Shown here: one piece after another, positions 1 through 9,007 of the stretch
Position numbering within the stretch: the stretch's first letter is position 1
How the letters are laid out: each line of letters opens with the position of its first letter
Origin: Pelargonium cotyledonis
Lineage: Eukaryota > Streptophyta > Magnoliopsida > Geraniales > Geraniaceae
Direction: 5' to 3'
Assembly: GCA_036897625.1 (NCBI GenBank)
Contig: JAYMTA010001330.1
Coordinates: 1 to 20,577 of the forward strand
Length of the DNA stretch: 20,577 nt
Notes under the pieces: generated by a model
The model's input: the letters and a program-made list of their open reading frames with translations, nothing else
Database searches by the model: none
Told to the model about the DNA's origin: nothing
Made by a program: the position numbers and the translations under genes

Positions 1-690
1 TTAACTCAAAATTAAGTCCTATCGACACAGTCATGCTTATTAATTAGTTGATTGACTTAGAAACTATTGGAAATTAATTCAACTAATATGTGGCGAGATG
101 CACAATTAAAAAAATTAGGAGTTGGTTCAAAATATCGTATTATGTTTTGTTTAAAATTGAGCGTCGAATGAACCAATATAAAAATAAAATTTGAGATATT
201 TTTAGTTTTCAATGAACTGTTCTTTTGTGTATTAATTTTAAATTAAATTTAAATAAATAAAATCTAAAACCTCATAATGCACTTATTTTAGTTTTATATC
301 TTACGTATAATAAGAATCGTAAATGAAATATTATTTTTTTCTTATTAATTATCATAAATTTTTAAAATATAATAGAATAACTTGAAATTATATGATTGCA
401 ATAACTTACGCATAAAAATGAGAAAGTATATCATTTAATTGATCATAGAATAAATGATAATAATTTATCAAAGACATGAACATCATGGAGAGAAAAAACT
501 AATAAAAAAATAATTTCAACTATCAATATGAGCTTTTAATTAAATTGATTGTCTAATAGCATGTTTTAGTGAAGGGCAACTTGATAAATTTGAAATACAC
601 TCCCCCTTTGCACCCAAAAGTATATTCAATGCCCTAGCTATTTTTTCTAACTCATTCTCATTTTTATTTTCCAAAAAAATAGAATAATAA
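1..690. other. AT-rich intergenic DNA upstream of UFSP2, no gene seen
   Basis: This stretch is strongly AT-rich and has no convincing reading frame on either strand, no RNA gene and no recognisable transposon protein. The only structure I see is a 9-bp inverted repeat (ATTAGTTGA at 43-51 and TCAACTAAT at 79-87), which is unremarkable in DNA this AT-rich. It is best read as distal promoter or intergenic sequence. Confidence 0.6.
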
Positions 691-696
691 TCTCAT

Positions 697-815
697 GACA
701 CGTGTCCTCTTGCAATTACTCATTTCAAAAATACCTTTCTTCTTTTTTGAAACCGAGGCCCAATAGGTTTTCAAATTGGGCCTAGACTATGATCACCATT
801 CTGGTTTGGGCCCAT
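697..815 (+). promoter_or_regulatory. UFSP2 proximal promoter: G-box palindrome and site II (GGCCCA) cluster
   Basis: A perfect 10-bp palindrome GACACGTGTC (697-706) contains the G-box core CACGTG, the kind of site bound by plant bZIP and bHLH factors. It is followed by three GGCCCA/TGGGCC sites: AGGCCCAAT (756-764), its exact inverted copy ATTGGGCCT (775-783), and the palindrome TGGGCCCA (807-814). Site II elements are known binding sites for TCP factors in promoters of broadly expressed growth genes. No good TATA box is visible, which fits a constitutive site-II promoter. Binding and the transcription start are inferred. Confidence 0.6.
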
Positions 816-881
816 AAATCTCGCACAGCAAGCCAGGGACTGACGACTGTGAAGTGAACGAGAAAGGAGACGACTCAATCT

Positions 882-1010
882 ATGTTACCGCTCAGCTTAG
901 CAGAGATCGAACACTATCGATGGAGGAACCATACAACAACCGAACAAGCCTGCGAGTGCTTTGCCCCAACCTCGTCATCATCAGAAACGGTTCGGGTCTG
1001 CAGTGGCTGA
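882..1010 (+). other. Candidate upstream ORF overlapping the UFSP2 start
   Basis: An ATG at 882 opens a 42-codon frame that ends at the TGA at 1008-1010. It is out of frame with the main ATG at 920 and overlaps it. The context of the upstream ATG is poor (T at -3, T at +4), so most ribosomes would be expected to scan past it. It matters only if transcription starts upstream of 882, which cannot be seen from the DNA. Confidence 0.35.
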
Positions 1011-4000
1011 TCGGATCTCCATTTCTCTCCGACCCTCTCTCCATAATCTCCACCTTCAGATGCATCCACAACCTCCCTCCTCCCAACTCCTCATCCCCCG
1101 ACTTCCACAAGGAATCAGGTCAGTTTTCCGTTTGGTTCCCTAGAAAATTCACCACTCCGATTCTTGTTGTTTTTTTCGGTTTTGACTAAACAAGTCTTAT
1201 GTCTATTTTGAATTGAGCAGAGGATCTGCGGACACTGCTGTTAAAAGGGTTTTCCGTCGTCGGAGCGCTGAATGTTCGAAACGAAGGAAATGCTGAGCAA
1301 CTAGCTGGTGAGGCCATTGATGCTGCTTTTAAGATCAGAGAGCTTCTCGGTAATGATGATTATGGAGGAGAATTTGTGTATAAGCGTTTGATTGGGGCAG
1401 TAGCGACTCTGGATACGCATGAAGTGCGATTTTTCGTACGGGATTTTGGGAATTCAGGTAGGCTTGAAGCTGTTTCTTCAGTTGTGTATGAAGATGATGG
1501 TGGCAAGTGTATTTGGGAAAGAGGTTGCTTACTTCGGTGCGAACTGCCGATCAGGTTGCCCCTCTTTGTTCCTGTGAACAATTCATCCAGTAAGTGTACT
1601 CATAGTTGCTTGGATGTGTGTATTTCTGGTTTCTTTCATTTTATACAATGTGGGAGTTTTCTGATGTTGCTTGTGATCAAGTGTTAAGTTGGTAATTGCC
1701 TTAATGTGCTAATGAGTTAATTGGCTGCTGTTTCTGATAAATGCTCTTAGTTAGTGTTTGGATTAGAGTTTTTGTTCATGATTGGGAATGAAATTTCCAA
1801 TGTTCATTTGCATTAGGACTTTTTGGTCGTGAGAATGACTTTCCCATTCTTGATTCCCATTCCAAATTCCAATATTTCAAATTCAAACCTACCTTAGAGT
1901 TTACATTTAGGTTTGCTGGGTGTTTGGTTATTTTTTACAATGTCTAATGGAACTCTTTGTTTTAGTTGAGAAGAGATAGAGGAGGAACTGAGGAAGATTG
2001 AGACGAGTGAGGGAGAGGGCAAGGAGGGTGATACAATGCATTTACTTTAGCTCTTTCAGTTATATTTGGAAGAGGTGTTCTTGTGGCTCTGAAAGCTTAG
2101 AGTAGCCCTTCTGTAGTAACACAGTTGATTGATGTGTCTATAACCAAAAGGAATGAGTTGTTTGTGTTTGTCCGTTTTTCATTTAAGAGCCTCCACTATG
2201 GCTCTGAAAGTCTGAGTGTTTCCTTTGGAGAAATGCGCTGGCTACAAGTACCTTAGAAGAATAATATTATAATTTGCATACTATTTTATGGTTAGGATGA
2301 ATTTTGTCCAGTCATATAGCTGGCCTCTCTGTTTAGTCATTCCCATGTTTGTTTAGGAGCCTTAGTCGCTTGTTTTAAAAATCTATTATCACATGCAATC
2401 AGCAGTAAATACTTGTGGAGTGGACAGTAAATGAGAAAACATGCTGCTGTTTAGATTTCTAAACTTCAACTTTAAAAACAAAGATATTCCATCGTCCACT
2501 TCAGTAGGTATGAGAAAGCCGAAGTCATAGAGAACTCATTACTTTTACCTTCTTAGATTATCAATTTGGATATTCCACCATTCTGCTGGTTTAGATGAGC
2601 ATCTACTTTGGGTTCACGATCATGTACCTATTTGTTGGTGATTATTTGAATTCCAGTCATAATGTTTGCAATACCATTTTACTGTTCAATTATGCTATGT
2701 TGGTTTTTATTACAGTGCACTCAATTATTTAAAAAATAATAATAATTATGCAAACTTTGTTACTTGTTACCAGATGCAGAACAGATGTATTTGCGAGCAA
2801 ATGAGGCAGTTATTGCTAAGTTTAGAGAGAAACAGGTTGCTTATGTTATGGAAATGTTCAATGAAACCTCCAAAGATGTCCCTGGACCTGTCATTCTTCG
2901 CGGTACGGATTTAGATAATCACACAGATATTTCAAATGGCAGGCAATCTGCTCATTCTTCTGATGCGAAGTCCAAGTTGTGTTCATACTTCTGTTCGCAC
3001 AGTAAATCTTTTGGCACATCTACTTTTGTTGAGGTATAATATGTTTTTAAACTTTGTTCTGAATAATGTGATCTATTAGTTATCTCATACATTTAGCAAG
3101 AGATTGCCTTCATTATTCAGTGACATTGATGAGTATACTATTTTGTAAATGATTTCTTTTCTTAGAATGCAGATATAGTTCAAGTAAGTGTTTTGCACAA
3201 TAAATCAGAAAATTCCCTGAAACCTGCTGTGCCTATCGCAAAATATCTTCCAGGTATTGATATATGCATATGTATTTGTAACTGTTATTGTGTTCCTACA
3301 GCAGTATATAATATTTATAACAGACAGGTCTTATGAAAAGTGAGGCATCTATGACTCTATAATGTGGACAAATTTTGTTTTTTCAGCTTTGGAGGAAGCC
3401 AAACTTTTAATTGTAGATTATAAATTAGAAGTTCTTTCTTATGGGGCGAAGGATCTTCCATTGGTGACTGCTATTTCAAAGTTAATCATCCGTGGGTTAG
3501 TTGATCAGTTGAATACTATGAAGAATTATATCTTGCCCAACCTCTGGACACAACATCCTCAGGCAAGATCCTGTTCCGTAAATTGTAATGTTTATAGTTT
3601 GTGTGGAGCAAAATCTGTAATGATTTAAATTTCTTTCATTTACTCGTAAGCTACCTCTGTATCTAATTGTCCAGATGCAAGACAACATGTGATATTGTAT
3701 TACAACTTACACACTAAGAGCCTAAGACACTTTTTCTCATCTTTAGATTTAATAATTAAAGGAAAACCTTGCCTCTGGTGTGGTGATAAAAGAAGGGCTG
3801 ACCTTTGGCTGCATGTCAGTCAGAGGGCTTAGACTGACCAGACCTCTAGTTTAATTGATTTGGGAACTTTCACATCATTTTTAGATGACACAAGTGACAT
3901 TAGAATTTTACCCTTCATTTGACTAAGACTACATGTCAAGCATCAAATTTTCCATGTGCTTCTACCAAGATTCTAACTTCCAAAAAAGACCAACACGAAA

Positions 4001-6708
4001 TCACAGCACTCTCCTGAGCACTCCAAAATTCTAGAAGCTTGATTTATTGAATCAAATTTTAGTTCCTCGTGTATATGGTAGCAAGCATCTAAACTTAAAA
4101 AATTCTTATCTTGACATCATCATAGTAAAACCAATTTGTTTATTTGTGCTTTGCGTAAATTTTGTGGAAGGAGAAAACAAAGACACTGTATATGCTTAAT
4201 ATCCTTCAGTGGATTTTGTTCTACGATGTATGAAAATTTTCTTATCTTTGTAGCCAGGTGGTTTTATCATGTTTTATTATTTTGTTTGTTCAAAATCTTA
4301 CATCTAGGTATTTGAAGCTGTATCTTTTCCTAAGATACAATTAGTTTATTTAGTGCCCTTATCATATATAAGTCTTCCTTGTTCACAGAATCACAGTTCT
4401 GTTTTGTTGACAGTTACGTCCTTATCACTACAGTCCTCCGGGCATGCTGCATCCAGTAACTGTCATCTATGAACTTAGTTATGGAGAGACAGAATTGAAG
4501 CAAGGTATGTAGAGGAGTTTACCTTATGAGGTACAGCATATATAGTGATTGTGTTAAACGGTTACTGTGTGGAAATATATATTGGAATACTTTACCACAC
4601 TGATGGACTTTGAAATGCTAATGGCACCACGTTTGATGATTGGCTATTAAACAGCCAATCATATTGTGGAATCATTATTTTGAATATTTGATGCTCAGTA
4701 TTCCATGTTATATACAAATTCCTTATGTTTGGCTTGTTCACGTTGAGCTTGGTGATTTTGAATCTTCTCTTAATTTGGGATATCTTTCTTTTGCTTGGAA
4801 AAGTATAACAGAAGTTTCTTTTTGCAGTTGAAGTTAGAAGATCTCTCCATTTCAGGATGGGTTTGCCATCTGATCGTCCGCTCCTACGAATTGTTAATGC
4901 TTTATCATTTGCCAAAGATAGCATGAAGAGTACCTTGAAACAAAAAGGTATTTTTTTAGCATTGGATGTGTTAGATTTTCAATGGATTAGTCTGTGTATT
5001 ATTTCAATATATTTTACGCAATTTTATTGTAATGTCAGGTTCTGCTTTGCTTAGAGATGTGCATACTGGAATTCCAAGTAGTGGGGGTTAGTGGTTTATA
5101 TTTTGATCTTTTACTTTTGTTTACTCTTCTTTATGTTATCTCCTCTTAAATAACTTTGTTTTTGTTATTTCTTGTCTAGTTTCTGGGGGAATTGTCTCTC
5201 TGGTTCAGGGTTCTTATGAGTATCATCATTATCTGCAAGATGGATACGATGACTCGGTAATGAAATTTCTCCTTCCAAATTGAAATTTGGCTCAAATAAA
5301 TTTGCTCAATTCTGAAAGAAATAAGGAAAACTGTGTTTCACTACAAGCATCCATTTGTTCTACCTCTACATTGTTCTTTTTCCATACTTGCTTTGGCTTA
5401 GGTTGTTGATTTAATCTTTGTTGGTAAATTATGGAAACCTTTCTGTTGCTCTCTTCTCTCTGGTATTCATATTTGTCAAAAAAGAAAATCAGTATTGCTC
5501 ACACAGGAATATTGTATTGTAATCAAGGTATCATTTTCATGTACATTGTTTTCCCGTGCTCTCGGTTCTCTGATTAGTCATTTATATTTTAATTTCCAGG
5601 GCTGGGGTTGTGCTTACCGTTCCTTACAGACTATTATATCGTGGTTTAGACTCCAGCACTATACATCCATTGATGTTCCTTCGCACCGGTAATTCTCATC
5701 ACTAGTTAAAGATCAGTGTTATAGACATATATACAGGAGGAATGAAATTAGTTTGAGCCGATGATACCTGTGGCTCTCATTTGAAATTACTCCAATGTCC
5801 ATTAGTCAATTTGCGGTTTTTTGGTACTTCGCAAGAGCAATATTATGATGATATCTTGATAATTTCATCTATTTATGTTCAATCTAGTGCCTTAACCTTG
5901 ACATTTTCTTTTTCACAGAGAGATACAGCAGTGTCTTGTAGAGATTGGTGATAAAGACCCTTCTTTTATTGGTTCACGTGAATGGATTGGTGCCATTGAA
6001 CTCAGCTTTGTTTTAGACAAACTTCTTGGTGTAAGTAATGTCATTATTATCTCAAACTTTTGATACATTCACATACACTAAGATTATCAAGGTTTCTACT
6101 TTTATCGGCTTTACACTTCTACAGTAAGGTGATCCATAGTTTATATCATCTGTTTCATTGCATATGGTTGGTAGGCTAGACTTACCCCATAATTACGAAA
6201 GGTATAAAGTTATCTCTAATGAAAATTTCCATGATTCTCGTGCACGCTCATTTTAGCGGAATAAGTTCGTTTTTACAGGTTAGTTGCAAAGTCATAAATG
6301 TTAGATCTGGATCTGAGCTTCCTGAAAAATGTCGAGAACTGGCCTTACATATCGAGAACCAAGGAACACCTATCATGATCGGTCAGTGGGATCCTATCGC
6401 TGTTGTTTTGATACCTCTCTCCAACTAGATATGATATGGTTTTGATGTGAGCCTTCTGTTATTTTGTTAACAATACAGGCGGTGGAGTTCTCGCATACAC
6501 CCTCTTAGGAATTGATTATAATGAAGCAAGCGGAGACTGCGCATTTCTCATACTCGATCCTCACTACACAGGTAACGATGACCTCAAGAAGATAGTAAAT
6601 AGTGGATGGTGTGGGTGGAAAAAGTCGGTTGATAACAAAGGGAAAAACTTTTTTTTACATGACAAGTTCTATAACCTTTTGTTGCCTCAGAGGCCCGACA
6701 TGGTATAA
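920..6708 (+). CDS. UFSP2: UFM1-specific protease 2 (UFSP2), 13 exons, 653 aa
   Basis: Papain-like cysteine protease (peptidase C78) that matures the ubiquitin-like modifier UFM1 and removes it from substrates, notably ER-bound ribosomes. Exons: 920-1118, 1221-1589, 2774-3033, 3166-3253, 3387-3562, 4414-4504, 4828-4947, 5039-5086, 5180-5256, 5600-5688, 5919-6030, 6279-6381, 6479-6708. They join in one open frame to TAA at 6706. The start is the first in-frame ATG; the same frame extends upstream only to a GTG at 854. Residues 1 to about 400 form the long N-terminal region typical of UFSP2, with QWLIGSP and STFRC early on. The C-terminal protease domain has Tyr468 in HHYLQDG, Cys480 in [10 protein letters not shown], and Asp604/His606 in LDPHYTG. 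These match the Tyr, Cys, Asp and His of mammalian UfSP2, so the enzyme should be active. The length is close to the Arabidopsis protein (about 645 aa from memory). Intron 5 (3563-4413) uses a GC donor; all other introns are GT-AG. Confidence 0.93.
1590..2773 (+). other. UFSP2 intron 2, 1184 nt, no gene content
   Basis: The donor is GTAAGT at 1590 and the acceptor TTACCAG ends at 2773. No coding or RNA gene is visible. A 12-bp direct repeat TGGCTCTGAAAG occurs at 2084-2095 and 2199-2210. The octamer GTGTTTGG occurs at 1754-1761 and 1920-1927, flanking a block rich in CCATTCC/GGAATG words, which could be a decayed MITE but cannot be delimited. Confidence 0.6.
3563..4413 (+). other. UFSP2 intron 5 with GC-AG splice sites, 851 nt
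   Basis: The upstream exon ends CAG at 3560-3562 and the intron begins GCAAGA, a typical strong GC donor. The acceptor is TTGACAG at 4407-4413. Joining here gives HPQ followed by [10 protein letters not shown] with no added residues. The nearest GT donor (GTAAAT at 3578) also keeps frame but would insert ARSCS and has a poor C at -1. The interior holds no gene that I can identify. Confidence 0.7.
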
Positions 6709-6829
6709 TTACTTTTCAGTAAAGACTACAAATTGAATTTACTTCATTTTTTTTGGTGTATCTACCCTTTCTTTGGTAGGTTATTTCATTGGCTTTTCTC
6801 AGTTATATTTGTTGCTTATACATAAATTC
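6709..6829 (+). other. Probable UFSP2 3' UTR start, end not defined
   Basis: Sequence directly after the UFSP2 stop codon is T-rich, as expected of a plant 3' UTR. I see no AATAAA hexamer close to the stop, so the cleavage site cannot be placed. The transcript may extend further, since 7020-7190 is similarly unremarkable T-rich DNA. Confidence 0.3.
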
Positions 6830-6883
6830 AACTACTCACCAGTCTCCCGTCAAAAAAAAAAAAAAAAAAACTACTCACCAGTC
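6830..6883 (+). repeat. Short poly(A)-tailed insertion between 14-15 bp direct repeats
   Basis: The sequence AACTACTCACCAGTC at 6830-6844 recurs at 6869-6883. Between the copies lie the seven bases TCCCGTC and a run of 19 A (6852-6870, its last bases shared with the second repeat). The order target repeat, unique bases, poly(A), target repeat is what an extremely 5'-truncated retroposed transcript would leave after target-primed reverse transcription. Replication slippage or repair of a break is the alternative. Confidence 0.5.
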
Positions 6884-6903
6884 AGGCAGTCACCATATAT
6901 GCC

Positions 6904-6917
6904 TTTTTTTTTTTTTT
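6904..6917. repeat. Poly(T) run, 14 nt
   Basis: Uninterrupted T14, 20 bases beyond the preceding poly(A) insertion. It is probably a mutable homopolymer; no function is evident. Confidence 0.85.
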
Positions 6918-6985
6918 GATAACCACCAAGTCAACATATATGTTAAGATCCTTGAATGTTATATTTGTAAAGATTGCTGCTATAC

Positions 6986-7004
6986 TGTGTGTGTGTGTGT
7001 GTGT
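6986..7004. repeat. (TG)9 microsatellite
   Basis: Nineteen bases of perfect alternating TG starting at 6986, followed by an interrupted TTGTGTC. It is likely polymorphic between individuals. Confidence 0.9.
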
Positions 7005-7189
7005 TGTGTCATATGGAGACAAGTTAGCACTTAGCATACCTCTCATGGTAATGGAATCTCCTCTGCAATGGTTATTGTTGTCTCTTGTTTTGCTGCATTT
7101 TTTCAAATTTATCAGCTGAGTTTGTTCTTATCAAGATTTCTGAATGGATGTGCACATCAGATACCTTGAATATGTCATCTGCGCTGGAG

Positions 7190-7345
7190 GACCTAACACG
7201 AGCACGACACGTTTAACACTTTAACACGGCAAATTAAATGAGTCGTGTTTGCACGATTAACACGACCACGGCTATACACATTATCTAAGATAGAAATAAC
7301 ACTATTGACATGACATTATTTAAAACGTTTGACACGACCCGACTC
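7190..7345. repeat. ACACGA-rich block with short hairpin
   Basis: The words ACACGA and CACGAC, with their complements, recur many times between about 7195 and 7342. GTCGTGTT (7242-7249) and AACACGAC (7259-7266) form a perfect 8-bp stem with a 9-base loop. Compositionally the block stands out from its AT-rich surroundings. I associate such ACACGA-rich strings with plant transposon ends but cannot assign this one to a family. Confidence 0.45.
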
Positions 7346-7442
7346 CACATGTTATTAGTATAAACTTACAATTGTACTACATGGTATTTGACATTCTTCA
7401 AACTAATCATTAATCAATGAGAATAAAATAAGACGGGTAAGC

Positions 7443-7815
7443 TTTTTTTTTTTCCTTTTTTTTTTTTAAGGTGAAAGGTATAACTTTCATTAATAAAGAT
7501 AATCACTTAATACAACCTCTCGAAACTCAGGACGGTTATACATGCCTTCCCACTCTACTACACCATCTATACTCTAGGACGCATAAGCCAACAAATGAGC
7601 CACCCTATTACACTTTTCTAGGAATATAAAACTCAACCGATAAAAAAAACTCAACCAAAGACTTAATGTTTGAATAAACAAGACCCAAGGCACTAAGATA
7701 ACCTTTCCCTCTGGTCGACTACATTTGCATCCGACTCTATTACAAATGCTCCCACCTCCTCGAGCAAGCCCATGCGAGAGCCTCCCTTATCGTCAATGCC
7801 TCGACCTTCTATGAT
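7443..7815 (-). mobile_element. Decayed 5'-truncated LINE 3' end (RNase H remnant plus poly(A) tail)
   Basis: Read on the minus strand, this region translates in broken frames to the C-terminal RNase H-like domain (RVT_3 type) common in plant LINEs. From about 7805 it gives VEALTIREALAWA, then after a frameshift VIESDANVV (the ESDA signature), then SNIKSLVEFF, then VAHLLAYAS after two in-frame stops, and finally PEFREVVLSDYLY before TAA at 7491-7493. Downstream on that strand comes a poly(A) tail, seen on the + strand as T11-CC-T12 at 7443-7467. Frameshifts and stops show it is dead. The 5' break is near 7815. No convincing target-site duplication was found. Confidence 0.75.
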
Positions 7816-7860
7816 TCCATAAATAGAATAAAAAAAATAAAAATATTACATAAATTAAAG

Positions 7861-8664
7861 GGATAATTACAAATATATATCTTTTAATATATATCTTTTC
7901 CAGTTTAATTTGGCAACAATTAACTACCCTGTGATATCATTAATAATGAAAATTGTTGACACTGTTAAACATTCATATAAATTGACTAATATGCCCCTTA
8001 TAAATAATAATAATAATATTAAATTCATCCCCGATCTCACAACTTCGCTCTCTTAGAAACCCATAAACCCATACACCAAAAACACCATTTTACCCAATTC
8101 TGCACTCATTTGGGCTAAATGTCAAAAAAAACCCCATAGAATGATTGAACTATCTGTTAATTTTTTGAGTAAATGAAATAGAAAGTTGCTTGATAATTAT
8201 TTAGTTTTCTACCATTGACAGTGTGCAAATTAAGCTAAATGTGTTGTAATATATATGTACAATAACTCTTAACTTTTGTCCAAGTTTCGTTCATATAGTT
8301 ATGCCAAATACAAGTTGTTATACTTATTTCTCCTATTTGCACTACCAGATACTACTCTTTTACCACAAACACAAGTTTTTGGACCTATTGATTTAAAATT
8401 CATCTCAAACCCTCGACATTATCTTAACTATAAACTAAAATATGCGGTTTTCGTTTTATCTTTTTAAACAAAGAGAGAGGGGTATTTTTGGTATTTAGAA
8501 AAACTAATAATCCATGTGTTCATCATAGGCTAACAGATAAGAAATATTGGGTTAGATTTAACAGATTACAATAATAGTGATATCACATAGTGTTGAAAAA
8601 TTAAACACAGTGTAGTTAAGTGTAAAAGAACTATAACATAGGGTATATATTCATAATTATCAGA
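7861..8664. mobile_element. Non-autonomous element with long imperfect inverted ends (Mutator-like)
   Basis: The left end (7861 to about 7980) and the reverse complement of the right end (about 8560-8664) align over roughly 100 bases. Shared blocks include GATAATTA followed by AATATATA, GTTTAATTT, CAACA, TGTGATATCA and TGTTAAA. The flanks AAATTAAAG (7852-7860) and AAATTAAAA (8665-8673) look like a 9-bp target-site duplication with one mismatch. Long TIRs plus a 9-bp duplication fit a Mutator-like non-autonomous element. The interior has no open frame with recognisable transposase motifs. Exact ends are uncertain by a few bases. Confidence 0.65.
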
Positions 8665-8819
8665 AAATTAAAATACTACTGTACAATTTAATTTAAATTC
8701 AGTTTGAATAATTTGTAGTTGCTTAACTGAACCAATTACATTTAACGATTGAAAACAAAAGACAGATGCATGAAGAAAAAATAATTGAAAGAGATTCACG
8801 TATTTGTTGTGGGTTGAGA

Positions 8820-8990
8820 AATAGACAAACTACACAATGGAATCGACCAAAACCCTAGAAACGCTACAGCTGAGCCGGGTGGAAGCCGAGCACTGGGAAG
8901 ACCCGCCCCATCGCTACCGCCACGTGGACATCCAAACCGATAATCTGGTGACGTGTTTTCGTAACCGGCAGCCTCCCTATAAATACCCCC
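8820..8990 (+). promoter_or_regulatory. MRF promoter: telo-box, G-box, TATA box
   Basis: In order: AAACCCTA (telo-box, 8850-8857), the palindrome CCACGTGG (G-box, 8920-8927), TGACGTGT (ACGT-core site, 8949-8956) and TATAAATA (8978-8985). The TATA box predicts transcription starting near 9010, inside a CT-rich tract. Telo-boxes are known in promoters of plant ribosomal-protein and other translation genes, which suits an MA3 translation factor. ACGT-core boxes suggest light or ABA responsiveness, which is inference only. Confidence 0.65.
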
Positions 8991-9007
8991 CTTCCCTCTC
9001 TCTCTTC

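Noticed and set aside
854..919. In-frame extension of UFSP2 upstream of the ATG at 920
   Set aside because: The extension begins with GTG, not ATG, and no in-frame ATG exists upstream. Nuclear genes rarely start at GTG, and the 22 extra residues show no family resemblance.
1754..1927. GTGTTTGG-flanked block with CCATTCC words in UFSP2 intron 2, possible Tourist/hAT MITE
   Set aside because: The two GTGTTTGG copies are direct, not inverted, and the inner inverted similarity is too weak to define ends.
3765..3850. Possible SINE-like sequence in UFSP2 intron 5 (CTGGTGTGGTGATAAAAG and following)
   Set aside because: The start recalls a tRNA-type A box, but no B box (GGTTCGANTCC-like) follows and no poly(A/T) tail or target duplication is visible.
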